Assembly (NCBI GenBank): GCA_016929355.1
Contig: JAFGJA010000073.1
Location: forward strand, 1-12,802
DNA length: 12,802 nucleotides
Reading direction: 5' to 3'
Source: Anaerolineae bacterium
GTDB lineage: Bacteria > Chloroflexota > Anaerolineae > Aggregatilineales > Aggregatilineaceae
Shown: positions 6,905 to 12,802 of the stretch, in pieces
Layout: each line of letters starts with the position of its first letter
How positions within the stretch are numbered: position 1 is the stretch's first letter
Position numbers and translations under genes: made by a program
Notes under the pieces: model-generated
The model's database searches: none
Told to the model about the DNA's origin: nothing
What the model saw: only the letters and a program-made list of their open reading frames with translations

Positions 6905-6986
6905 AGTGCGCACAGATAAAAACGAGAGTGTTTGAGAGTGCGGCTAATTCTATTACAAACCAGGCTGAATTGCTACATCAGGTGCG

Positions 6987-7625
6987 TTAATCGCGTAATT
7001 GCCGGATGACGGCGATATGCTGCGCCAAATGTTCGCCATAAGCGCTGGTGTTATGACGCGCGGCGTCGCGTTCCCAGGTGGCGAGATGCGCCCCCTGCTG
7101 CTTAATCTGCGCAGCGCTGGCGTTCGCATCGCCCCAATCTGGCAGGTTATTGGCTAAGGCATAATGCAGGTATGCCAGATACAACTGGATCGCGCGCGGC
7201 GTTGTTGTTTTTTGTAGCGCATCCTCTAAGGTGATTTGCAGGCTGGCGGCAAAATCACCCATACGCTCGATCTGGGCGCGGATCACGTAAATTTCATCCG
7301 GGATGCGGTAAAAGCCGAGCGTATCAAGTGCGCCCAAAAATCGGCCCTGGTGCATGAGCGCTACCGCCAGCGCATGACGTGCGCGCCAATGGCCCGTCCC
7401 CAGGCCCAGCGCGGCGCGTGCGAGTTCTTCCGCATCGGCATAATAGCCGAGTTCACCGAGCGCCAGCGAGAAGCCGCAAAAAGATTCAACAGGCGCATCC
7501 TGGTCTTCACACATCGTTTCACCGAGGTTTGCCGCGTCATCAAAATGTTCATCTTCCAGCAAGTTCCAGAGTTCGCATAACTGCGGATCATCGGGTTCCG
7601 GTTCGGACGAAAAAAATACACTCAT
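6987..7625 (-). CDS. TPR-like helical repeat protein, function unknown
   Basis: This is a 212-residue acidic protein without signal peptide or membrane helix. Residues about 45-105 show paired amphipathic helices with TPR-style Gly/Ala/Tyr spacing (ALGELGYYADAEELARAAL and ALAVALMHQGRFLGALDTL). A further helical part (about 110-200) contains less regular repeats. Such proteins are usually scaffolds or chaperone-like adaptors. It is the first gene of the TPR-receiver-HTH group, behind its own promoter (7661-7689), so a role in the same signalling route is possible but unproven. The ATG at 7625 has only a weak RBS (AAGAG, well upstream). Confidence 0.7.
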   Translation of the reverse strand: MSVFFSSEPEPDDPQLCELWNLLEDEHFDDAANLGETMCEDQDAPVESFCGFSLALGELGYYADAEELARAALGLGTGHWRARHALAVALMHQGRFLGALDTLGFYRIPDEIYVIRAQIERMGDFAASLQITLEDALQKTTTPRAIQLYLAYLHYALANNLPDWGDANASAAQIKQQGAHLATWERDAARHNTSAYGEHLAQHIAVIRQLRD

Positions 7626-7660
7626 AGTGTTTAACGACTCTTATCATGAACGATACCGTC

Positions 7661-7689
7661 ATTGTACGCAGGAAATCGCCAAAACACAA
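7661..7689 (-). promoter_or_regulatory. Promoter of the TPR-receiver-HTH gene group
   Basis: On the minus strand TTGTGT (7689 to 7684) and TACAAT (7666 to 7661) are 17 bases apart: a good sigma-70-type pair (3/6 and 5/6 matches, ideal spacing). It lies in the 86-base gap between btuD and the TPR gene, about 35 bases before the start. I see no terminator after btuD, so some read-through from the cobalamin operon may also reach these genes. Confidence 0.55.
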
Positions 7690-7711
7690 TGATTTACGCG
7701 GGAATGAAGGG

Positions 7712-8509
7712 CTAATCATCCAGCACGGCGATGCGCAAATATCCGGTGATGGGGTCCGTATACGCGCGGCTGGCGACATCATACGCGCGCTGGATATTTT
7801 CAGGGGTCAATACAGCCGCCGGGGAGCCATTCGCCAGAATTTCACCCTCACGCATCAGCACCAGGCGATCACAGAAACGCGCTGCCAGTTCGAGATCATG
7901 TACGGCGGCGACAGCGCCTAAACCCTCATGCTGCACCAGATTACGGACCAGTCCCAAAATCCCGATCTGGTGTTGGATGTCGAGATTCGCGGTGGGTTCA
8001 TCGAGCAGCAGCAGGCGTGGTTCCTGCGTCAGCGCACGCGCGATCAACACGCGCTGCCGTTCGCCGCCGCTCAAGGTCCCGATCAAGCGCTCCGCCAGAT
8101 CGAGCGTATTCGTGCGCTGCATGGCGCGCTGCACGATCTGCCGGTCACGCTGCGTTTCGAGTTCGAAACGGCTCAGGTACGGGTTGCGTCCCATCATCAC
8201 GATTTGCTGGACCGAAAACGGAAAATCGAGCGCCGTGATCTGCGGCACTTGCGCGATGATCTGTGCGATCTGGCGGGTGGAATAGCGTTGCAGGAGTTTA
8301 TCCAGCAGTATGATCTGCCCCTTTGCCCCGGACCACAAACCACTGATTATTTTGATCAGGGTGGATTTACCCGCGCCGTTGGGACCGATCAAGCCCACCA
8401 ATTCGCCTGCCGCCACTGCAAACGTCACCTCACGCAAAATGACATTGCCATCATGCACGTAATGAATGTGTTCCGCTTGTAGCAGGGATGTGGTGTGTGT
8501 TGCGGTCAC
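7712..8509 (-). CDS. btuD: ABC transporter ATP-binding protein, cobalamin import (BtuD-type)
   Basis: The 265 residues carry all motifs of an importer ATPase of the FecE/BtuD group: Walker A GPNGAGKST (42-50), Q-loop Q90 in AQVPQ, signature LSGGERQR (146-153), Walker B LLLLDEP (166-172), D-loop NLD and the switch His in VHD (204). It hydrolyses ATP to drive passage of the substrate through the BtuC dimer. The start is a GTG at 8509 that overlaps the btuF stop (GTGA, 8506-8509), so translation is probably coupled to btuF. A residue-level choice between corrinoid and siderophore is not possible from this protein alone. The cobalamin assignment comes from the riboswitch ahead of the operon. Confidence 0.92.
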   Translation of the reverse strand: MTATHTTSLLQAEHIHYVHDGNVILREVTFAVAAGELVGLIGPNGAGKSTLIKIISGLWSGAKGQIILLDKLLQRYSTRQIAQIIAQVPQITALDFPFSVQQIVMMGRNPYLSRFELETQRDRQIVQRAMQRTNTLDLAERLIGTLSGGERQRVLIARALTQEPRLLLLDEPTANLDIQHQIGILGLVRNLVQHEGLGAVAAVHDLELAARFCDRLVLMREGEILANGSPAAVLTPENIQRAYDVASRAYTDPITGYLRIAVLDD

Positions 8510-9873
8510 TCGGCGGCCTCGGCAAATACGTCTGGATACAGAAGCCGCGCCACATCTTCCACGCCCAGCGCCATGTAATGGCTCACATTGGTGAGGTGCG
8601 CATCATTGATCGCATAGACGCGCCCATTTTGTACGGCTTGCAATGTGCTGAACACCGGATCATCGGTGAACCACGCCAATGGATCATCCATCTCGGCAAA
8701 CCATGTGCCCAACAGGATCACGTCAGGATCGGTTGCCAGGATAAATTCTGCGTTGATCAAGGGGTATGCGCCCATCACTGCATCCGCGATCACATTCACG
8801 CCGCCTGCCATGTTGATAATCTGATCGACGGTGCTGCCGGGGCCATAAGTCACACCGCCCGGTTCATAATACAACACGCGCACCGGGTCTTGATCGGCGA
8901 TCAATGTCTGTATGGTGGCAATTTTGTCATCCATCGCGTGAATCAGTTCTTCAGCGCGGGCTTCCTCGCCCGTAACCTGGCTCAACAAACGAATATTGGC
9001 GCGGATTTCGTCAATGGTGTTGAACTCCGTCAGCACAAACACCGGCACAGCCGCATCTAATAACTGATCCACCGTTGCGGGATCGCTGTAACTCGCCATG
9101 ATGACCAGATCGGCATCCAGGCTGATCAACTGTTCCGCGTTGCCGGTCAGATCGGTATGGGCAATGCCCGCCAATTCCCCAGCTACATTGCTAATGGCCG
9201 GGTTATCGGCAAAATACGTGACGCCGAACAAACGTTCTTTTTCGACTAGATCGAGCAAAATTTCATCCGAGCCCAGTGTGACCGAGGCGATGCGCTTCGG
9301 CGGCGCAGTGAGCGTAACCTCGCGCCCCAATCCATCCGTGACGGTGCGCGGAAAACGCCCGGAATCGCCGCAAATCGCGTCAAACGTAAAAATAGGCAGC
9401 GTGGCCTCCGGTTTCGTGTTATCACGCCACCACCAGCCCTCTACATCGCCCTGAGCGACAGTGTAACTACTCGCACCAGTGGCGCTGTATGTCCAATTAG
9501 CCTGATCGCTCAGATGAAAATAGGTCCAGTACGCGCAGGATGTGCCACCCTCGCATTGGCAGAAGCAACTTTCGTCCGGCGGCGTACAGCCATCATCCCC
9601 GATTTTGCAGACGGTTTCGCCCATGAATCCGGCGGAAGTGGTGATGTCCAATCCCGTAGCCCGGATCGCTTCGGCCCCGGTAGGATTGTCGCCCGCCAGT
9701 GTGACACAATAGGTTGCTGTCGCTCCATCCGCGCCTTGCACGACCACGCCCACCTGAATCGCGGCGGCGGGGTTATCGGGTGTATCGTCCTGCGCAGTGG
9801 CGGTTCCAATCATCCCACCGATGCATAGGCTCAGAATAATCAGGCCAAAGTATGTGATACGCTTGATATGCAT
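8506..9873 (-). CDS. btuF: Cobalamin-binding protein with extra N-terminal transcobalamin-like domain (BtuF-type)
   Basis: The 455-residue exported protein starts with a signal peptide (about 1-28, ending TATAQ). Residues about 36-168 form an additional domain with seven Cys (56, 89, 96, 103, 105, 113, 168). Its motifs CFCQCEGG, YWTYFH, WTYSATGASSYTV and GDVEGWWW resemble the transcobalamin C-terminal-like (DUF4430) domain. Residues about 174-450 are a class III periplasmic-binding fold, beginning VTDGLGREVTLTAPPKRIAS and including VYAINDAHLTNVSHYMALG near the end. It should capture corrinoid outside the membrane and deliver it to BtuC. Usual BtuF proteins are about 270-350 residues, so the extra domain is notable. 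GAGGA six bases before the ATG supports this start. It is separated from btuC by 248 bases of repeats. Confidence 0.88.
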   Translation of the reverse strand: MHIKRITYFGLIILSLCIGGMIGTATAQDDTPDNPAAAIQVGVVVQGADGATATYCVTLAGDNPTGAEAIRATGLDITTSAGFMGETVCKIGDDGCTPPDESCFCQCEGGTSCAYWTYFHLSDQANWTYSATGASSYTVAQGDVEGWWWRDNTKPEATLPIFTFDAICGDSGRFPRTVTDGLGREVTLTAPPKRIASVTLGSDEILLDLVEKERLFGVTYFADNPAISNVAGELAGIAHTDLTGNAEQLISLDADLVIMASYSDPATVDQLLDAAVPVFVLTEFNTIDEIRANIRLLSQVTGEEARAEELIHAMDDKIATIQTLIADQDPVRVLYYEPGGVTYGPGSTVDQIINMAGGVNVIADAVMGAYPLINAEFILATDPDVILLGTWFAEMDDPLAWFTDDPVFSTLQAVQNGRVYAINDAHLTNVSHYMALGVEDVARLLYPDVFAEAAE

Positions 9874-9949
9874 GTCTTGTCCTCAGCGAAAGTGTGTGGT
9901 TGTAGGGATGTGTGATGCTATTTAAGAGATTAATGAGGGTAAACACGCT

Positions 9950-10000
9950 GTAGGGGCGAGGCGACGCCTCGCCCTGGGCGACCCGGTGGGTCGCCCCTAC
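9950..10000. repeat. Dispersed hairpin repeat, type A, copy 1
   Basis: Outer arms GTAGGGGCGA (9950-9959) and TCGCCCCTAC (9991-10000) are a perfect inverted repeat. Inside lie two further hairpins, GGCGAGGC/GCCTCGCC and GGGCGACCC/GGGTCGCCC, partly competing with the outer stem. A second copy is at 11717-11769. It sits between btuC and btuF. Similar GTAGGGGCGA-type elements are, as I recall, common dispersed repeats in some bacterial genomes. Confidence 0.85.
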
Positions 10001-10075
10001 AATATCCCTGATAATTATTTAATCTGCATCTATGCCCCGTAGGGTTGCCCCACACTGGGCTTCATCGTACCCCTG

Positions 10076-10118
10076 ATTCCCCCTCTCCATGCGATGGAGA
10101 GGAGGTTAGGGGGTGAGG
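10076..10118. repeat. Dispersed hairpin repeat, type B, copy 1
   Basis: CCTCTCCAT (10082-10090) and ATGGAGAGG (10094-10102) form a perfect 9-base hairpin with a 3-base loop. A G-rich tail (GGTTAGGGGGTGAGG) ends three bases from the btuC stop codon. A related copy lies at 11843-11880, directly after another minus-strand stop codon. No T-run follows, so it is not a classical terminator. Confidence 0.8.
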
Positions 10119-10121
10119 TTC

Positions 10122-11264
10122 CTAAAAAACAGCAATCGTGCGCCGGTTGCGCCACAGCAAAAAGATGAAAAATGGCCCACCCACCAGCGCGGTCACGATG
10201 CCTACCGGCAGCAGTTCCGGTGCGATAATCGAACGCGCCAGCGCATCCGCCAGGACCAGGAATGCCGCACCGCCGATCATGCTGACCGGTAATAACACGC
10301 GATGATCCGGCCCGATCACGAGGCGCAGCATATGCGGCACGATCAAGCCCACAAAGCCAATCGCCCCGGCGATGCTCACCGCCGAAGCGGTCATCAAACT
10401 GCTGAGCGCCAGCAAAATTAAGCGGGTGCGCGGCACATTCACACCGAGGGCTTGCGCGTTTTCTTCGCCAATGACCATCAAATTGAGATCGCGGCTGTAG
10501 AGCAAAATGAGCAGCGTCGATATGAGGATCGGCCACTTGGCAACGTGGAAATAATCCCAACCGCGCCCCTCCAAACTGCCAACCAACCATGAGAGAACTG
10601 CGCGCATCGAGTTAAAATCCGCCGAACGCAGCAGCAGCAGCGACGTGATCGCGCCCATAACGGAGTTGAGCGCGACGCCTGCCAGCAGCAGCGCCGCGAG
10701 ATTCGTCCGCCCGCGTTGTAATGAGAGCGCATACACCGCCATTGCCGTAATCAGCGCGCCCACAAACGCCGCCGCCGGGATGCGCCACAGGGCGTTACCT
10801 AACGGCCCACTGGTCAGCAGCCAGCTATCGCCCAGCGTGGCAAATTGCGTGATCGCCAGCACAACGCCCAACGATGCGCCTGCGCTCACGCCAATAATGC
10901 CCGGATCGGCGAGCGGATTACGGAACAAGCCCTGCATGGTGGCCCCGGCGCAGGCCAACGCGCCGCCGACCAGTGCCGCAACCATCAACCCTGGCAGGCG
11001 CACCACCGTCACAATGCGATAGGTTGCGCTGGTCACATCCACGCCGCGATCCCAACCTGCGTATTGCAGCAGCGCGTCGGCTACATCGCCTGCCGGAATC
11101 GTGGTGGGACCAGTCGAGGCGGCATACACCATTGCGCCGAACAGCAGCAGCGCCAAAACACCGCAGACGATTAACAGGCGCGGCACAATGCCGAAATTCG
11201 CTAACAAAAAGCGAGGGTGGCGGCGTGGGCTGGAGTCAACCGGTGAAATGACAGCGCTACTCAT
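10122..11264 (-). CDS. btuC: Cobalamin ABC transporter permease (BtuC/FecCD family)
   Basis: This is a 380-residue inner-membrane permease with about ten helices and the FecCD-family signature GGALACAGATMQGLFRNPLA followed by DPGIIGVSAGA (about 100-130). It forms the dimeric channel through which BtuF hands over its substrate. I place the start at the ATG at 11264, seven bases after AGGA. An upstream in-frame ATG at 11345 would add 27 residues but would translate the terminator hairpin of the cobalamin riboswitch and has no RBS. It is the first gene of the operon, under riboswitch control. Without the riboswitch it could equally be called a siderophore permease. Confidence 0.92.
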   Translation of the reverse strand: MSSAVISPVDSSPRRHPRFLLANFGIVPRLLIVCGVLALLLFGAMVYAASTGPTTIPAGDVADALLQYAGWDRGVDVTSATYRIVTVVRLPGLMVAALVGGALACAGATMQGLFRNPLADPGIIGVSAGASLGVVLAITQFATLGDSWLLTSGPLGNALWRIPAAAFVGALITAMAVYALSLQRGRTNLAALLLAGVALNSVMGAITSLLLLRSADFNSMRAVLSWLVGSLEGRGWDYFHVAKWPILISTLLILLYSRDLNLMVIGEENAQALGVNVPRTRLILLALSSLMTASAVSIAGAIGFVGLIVPHMLRLVIGPDHRVLLPVSMIGGAAFLVLADALARSIIAPELLPVGIVTALVGGPFFIFLLWRNRRTIAVF

Positions 11265-11271
11265 CAGGCGA

Positions 11272-11275
11272 TCCT
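11272..11275 (-). promoter_or_regulatory. Ribosome-binding site deciding the btuC start
   Basis: AGGA (minus strand) lies seven bases before the ATG at 11264 and just after the riboswitch terminator. It supports the 380-residue BtuC. Confidence 0.7.
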
Positions 11276-11299
11276 GTTTTTCTAAGCGGGGTTGGGGAA

Positions 11300-11327
11300 T
11301 CAAAACCCGGTCATAATCAAGACCGGG
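11300..11327 (-). terminator. Riboswitch expression-platform terminator
   Basis: On the minus strand CCCGGTC (11327 to 11321) pairs perfectly with GACCGGG (11312 to 11306) around an 8-base loop, followed by TTTTGATT. It lies between the cobalamin aptamer and the btuC RBS, where a ligand-dependent terminator is expected. The T-tract is short. I could not define a unique antiterminator; the upstream G-rich stretch GGATAGGGGTTGG could compete for the C-rich side. Confidence 0.7.
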
Positions 11328-11409
11328 GAGGGGCGTAGATGACATGCGGTATTTGCAGATCAGCCAGGCTCCAACCCCTATCCGCGAAGGTCGAAACGCT
11401 TAATACGCG

Positions 11410-11573
11410 CACAAGAGAGGGGCGTCCGGGCTTACAAGATGAGATGATTCAGAGTCTTGTTTACCGTTGCGGGTCAGCGCAGGACTTACACCTGCTTCGC
11501 CATCACGCCGCAATGCAATTTTTGTGCATTTTCGCGTGACACTTTGCCATCCGGGGCGAAAGTCTCTCTCGTG
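11410..11573 (-). ncRNA. Cobalamin (adenosylcobalamin-type) riboswitch
   Basis: Read on the minus strand, the conserved core is clear: GCAGGTGTAAGTCCTGC (P4 arms GCAGG 11495-11491 and CCTGC 11483-11479), then GCTGACCCGCAACGGTAAAC, then TTGTAAGCCCGGACGCC. The closing P1 helix is ten paired positions: CACGAGAGAG (11573 to 11564) with CTCTCTTGTG (11419 to 11410), including one G-T wobble. Further helices are TCACGC/GCGTGA (arms 11503-11508 and 11534-11539), AATGCA/TGCATT (arms 11512-11517 and 11525-11530) and ACAAGA/TCTTGT (arms 11434-11439 and 11455-11460). It binds cobalamin in the nascent RNA and switches off the importer when B12 is plentiful, probably through the terminator at 11300-11327. 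This is the main evidence that the transporter carries corrinoids. Confidence 0.92.
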
Positions 11574-11600
11574 TTCTAATGTATCTTCAAGCTTGCAGCA

Positions 11601-11629
11601 AAGATAGCATTAAAATGGTGGGTTTGCAA
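11601..11629 (-). promoter_or_regulatory. Promoter of the btuCFD operon
   Basis: On the minus strand TTGCAA (11629 to 11624) and TATCTT (11606 to 11601) are 17 bases apart. Transcription would start near 11594, about 20 bases before the P1 helix of the riboswitch, which is the expected arrangement. A terminator for the upstream gene ends just before it. Confidence 0.65.
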
Positions 11630-11636
11630 CGTCCTC

Positions 11637-11670
11637 ATAAAAAATACAGCCGATCCGCGTGAACCGGCTG
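11637..11670 (-). terminator. Intrinsic terminator ahead of the btu promoter
   Basis: On the minus strand CAGCCG (11670 to 11665) pairs with CGGCTG (11652 to 11647) around a 12-base loop, followed by TATTTTTTATG. It would end transcripts from the beta-propeller gene at 11883 before they enter the cobalamin leader. Confidence 0.7.
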
Positions 11671-11682
11671 CATCTACTTCTA

Positions 11683-11798
11683 ATGGAGAAAATATGTAGA
11701 TTTGGCATGATCTCACGTAGGGGCGAACCAATGTGTTCGCCCTGGGCCGACACGCTGGTTGGCCCCTACATGGGGCCACTTTTAATTGTTTTCTCCAT
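11683..11798. repeat. 10-base inverted repeats flanking the type A repeat (MITE-like unit)
   Basis: ATGGAGAAAA (11683-11692) is exactly inverted as TTTTCTCCAT (11789-11798), with 12 of 14 matches when extended by two bases on each side. The 116-base unit encloses the type A repeat copy at 11717-11769. The arrangement resembles a small non-autonomous element, but no target duplication is evident and a single example does not prove mobility. Confidence 0.4.
11717..11769. repeat. Dispersed hairpin repeat, type A, copy 2
   Basis: It begins GTAGGGGCGA and ends GGCCCCTAC, like copy 1 at 9950-10000, but its inner sequence differs while keeping the same fold. The inner hairpins are GGGCGAAC/GTTCGCCC and GGGCCGAC/GTTGGCCC (one G-T wobble). 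The paired changes between copies suggest the structure, not the exact bases, is maintained. Confidence 0.8.
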
Positions 11799-11804
11799 AA
11801 TACC

Positions 11805-11836
11805 CTTATTGAGTAACGGTTTCCGGCCTCAATAAG
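11805..11836. repeat. 9-base inverted repeat after the beta-propeller gene
   Basis: CTTATTGAG (11805-11813) and CTCAATAAG (11828-11836) pair perfectly around a 14-base loop that contains CGG-TTT-CCG. No T-run follows on the minus strand, so a terminator role is unsupported; it may protect the 3' end of the transcript. Confidence 0.5.
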
Positions 11837-11842
11837 CTGACT

Positions 11843-11880
11843 TCCCCTCGCCATGCGTGGCGAGAGGGCTGGAGGGGGAG
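11843..11880. repeat. Dispersed hairpin repeat, type B, copy 2
   Basis: CTCGCCA (11847-11853) and TGGCGAG (11858-11864) form a hairpin with a 4-base loop, followed by a G-rich tail (GGAGGGGGAG). The order and the CCATGCG centre match copy 1 at 10076-10118. It ends two bases from the stop codon of the gene starting at 11883. Confidence 0.75.
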
Positions 11881-11882
11881 GT

Positions 11883-12802
11883 CTATTGAATCACCATCGG
11901 GATAAATTCGTTGTCGGTGTCATCGCCCAGGCGCATGATGAAGGAAATGCCACTGGTGTTCAACACATGCAGTTGGTAATTGTCATCACCGATGCGATTC
12001 GGGTTGTCATAGAACTCGGACGCGGCGATTTTGTCGCCCGCATAGCTCACTGCCAGCCGGTAGAAGCGTCCGCGTTCCAGACGTTGGGACGTGCCGCCGG
12101 GCCGGACCATGCTCAGTGAACTGGATTCGATACTGCCCGCCGCGTAGAACAGCGTATTATTCGAGGCCCAGAGGTATTGGAAAATGCGCTGATCTTTGCC
12201 CTGTTCATCCACCAAAACCGGCGTGCTGCCGGGAGTGGTCAGGTCGAGCAGGTACAGCGATTGCACATCATCCCCGGTGGTCGTGACAAAGGCGAGCGAA
12301 CTGCCATCCAGCGATACGCGCAGGTGGCGGCTTTCCAGCAAGCGGCTGCCGTATTGGTCCGCCTGGATATGCTGGTCTTGCAGCAAGGGTGTAATCGCGC
12401 CAGCAGTTGTGACCCATTGCAGATTGACCGTGTTACGGCGCAAACCGCTCGGCATCGTGATCAGGAAGCCCGATCCGTCTTTGGCCGGGATCATGTTGGT
12501 GGTGAACATATCGCTGAAGAAGCCCCCGGCTGGTGTATCAAACACGATCTCGGTGAGTTCGCCGCCCGCCATCGGGACACTGATCAACCGCCAGTTATTC
12601 TGGTTAGTCTGTTCGCAGCGTTGGCCCATCAACACGTAAGCGGTATCCCCCACGCGGGCGACGGCGCTGCTGCGGATGCCACAATCCACGTTTTCGCTAT
12701 CAGGCGGATACACGGGATTGAGCGTGGTCAGGGTCCGACGGGCCGTGCCATCCCACCAATCGAGGTCGCCTTCGGTGGCGTAACCTTCGCCATTGGGATA
12801 GA
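11883..12802 (-). CDS. Beta-propeller (WD40/TolB-like) protein, C-terminal part; 5' end outside window
   Basis: The frame is open from the right edge to the TAG at 11883, giving 305 residues. A GTG at 12713 is only an internal codon, since coding sequence (EGDLDWWDGTARRTL) continues upstream of it. Several blocks have the PD40/TolB pattern of a beta-propeller blade: a short strand, Ser/Asp-Gly turn, strand, then a strand reporting a value, for example LRVSLDGSSLAFVTT with SLYLLDLTT, and LAVSYAGDKIAASEF with YQLHVLNT. Such proteins are usually exported and bind partners or ligands; no catalytic motif is visible. The N-terminus, including any signal peptide or lipobox, cannot be seen. It is the upstream neighbour of the cobalamin operon but is separated from it by a terminator. 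Confidence 0.7.
   Translation of the reverse strand, partial: YPNGEGYATEGDLDWWDGTARRTLTTLNPVYPPDSENVDCGIRSSAVARVGDTAYVLMGQRCEQTNQNNWRLISVPMAGGELTEIVFDTPAGGFFSDMFTTNMIPAKDGSGFLITMPSGLRRNTVNLQWVTTAGAITPLLQDQHIQADQYGSRLLESRHLRVSLDGSSLAFVTTTGDDVQSLYLLDLTTPGSTPVLVDEQGKDQRIFQYLWASNNTLFYAAGSIESSSLSMVRPGGTSQRLERGRFYRLAVSYAGDKIAASEFYDNPNRIGDDNYQLHVLNTSGISFIMRLGDDTDNEFIPMVIQ

Noticed and set aside
6890..6986. Separate promoter for the receiver gene
   Set aside because: A TAGAAT box is present, but the -35 partner at proper distance (TAGCAA) matches only 3 of 6, so I did not list it.
7731..8285. Plus-strand open frame of 184 codons (and another at 7928-8482)
   Set aside because: Both are antisense to btuD, which has every ABC ATPase motif on the minus strand.
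9930..10026. Inverted ends around the first type A repeat like those around the second
   Set aside because: GATTAA and AGGG fragments occur on both sides but need a 7-base gap to align, so no convincing inverted repeat is present.
11339..11539. Plus-strand open frame of 66 codons
   Set aside because: It is the antisense of the cobalamin riboswitch.
11576..11854. Minus-strand open frame of 92 codons
   Set aside because: It covers the terminator, the type A repeat and the btu promoter, has no RBS, and its composition is dictated by the repeats.
9950..11880. CRISPR array
   Set aside because: The repeats are two diverged copies 1.7 kb apart with internal hairpins, with no regular spacers and no cas genes.

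Overview
The window looks like a chromosomal segment of a free-living bacterium. A member of the Chloroflexota (Anaerolineae-like) is my best guess. This rests on the mixture of gene types, the moderately high GC with Ala/Asp-rich proteins, the hairpin-forming GTAGGGGCGA- and CCTCTCC-type dispersed repeats, and the Cys-rich transcobalamin-like domain on a binding protein. None of these is diagnostic alone.

Layout, left to right. (1) Positions 1-80: apparent 5' end of a minus-strand IS5-like transposase, cut by the window edge. (2) 219-3170 (+): a large double-FtsX ABC permease, closed by a strong intrinsic terminator. (3) 3339-4586 (+): a soluble histidine kinase with an N-terminal cyclic-nucleotide-binding domain, followed by a terminator. 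(4) 4587-4886: a 300-base convergent gap with two tandem palindromes and a 45-codon coding-like remnant. (5) 4887-5561 (-): a polytopic membrane protein of unknown function, with four phased GATCAA repeats upstream. (6) 5715-7625 (-): TPR-like protein, stand-alone receiver and HTH/zinc-site protein, probably one transcription unit. It has a good promoter upstream of the TPR gene and an intrinsic terminator after the last gene. (7) 7712-11573 (-): a cobalamin uptake operon in the order riboswitch-btuC-btuF-btuD. (8) 11883-12802 (-): 3' part of a secreted or periplasmic beta-propeller-like protein that runs off the right edge.

The best supported system is the vitamin B12 importer. A promoter (11601-11629) feeds a cobalamin riboswitch (11410-11573), whose P1 helix and conserved core can be read directly. 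A terminator hairpin (11300-11327) follows, then the RBS and start of btuC at 11264. The longer btuC reading frame starting at 11345 would translate the terminator and is rejected. BtuF carries, between its signal peptide and its binding fold, an extra Cys-rich domain of about 130 residues that resembles the transcobalamin C-terminal-like (DUF4430) family. The btuF stop and the GTG start of btuD overlap by GTGA. Two dispersed repeat modules, each rich in inverted repeats, recur in the same order at two places: between btuC and btuF, and just downstream of the propeller gene. The kinase and the lone receiver domain are possible signalling partners, but nothing in the sequence proves it.
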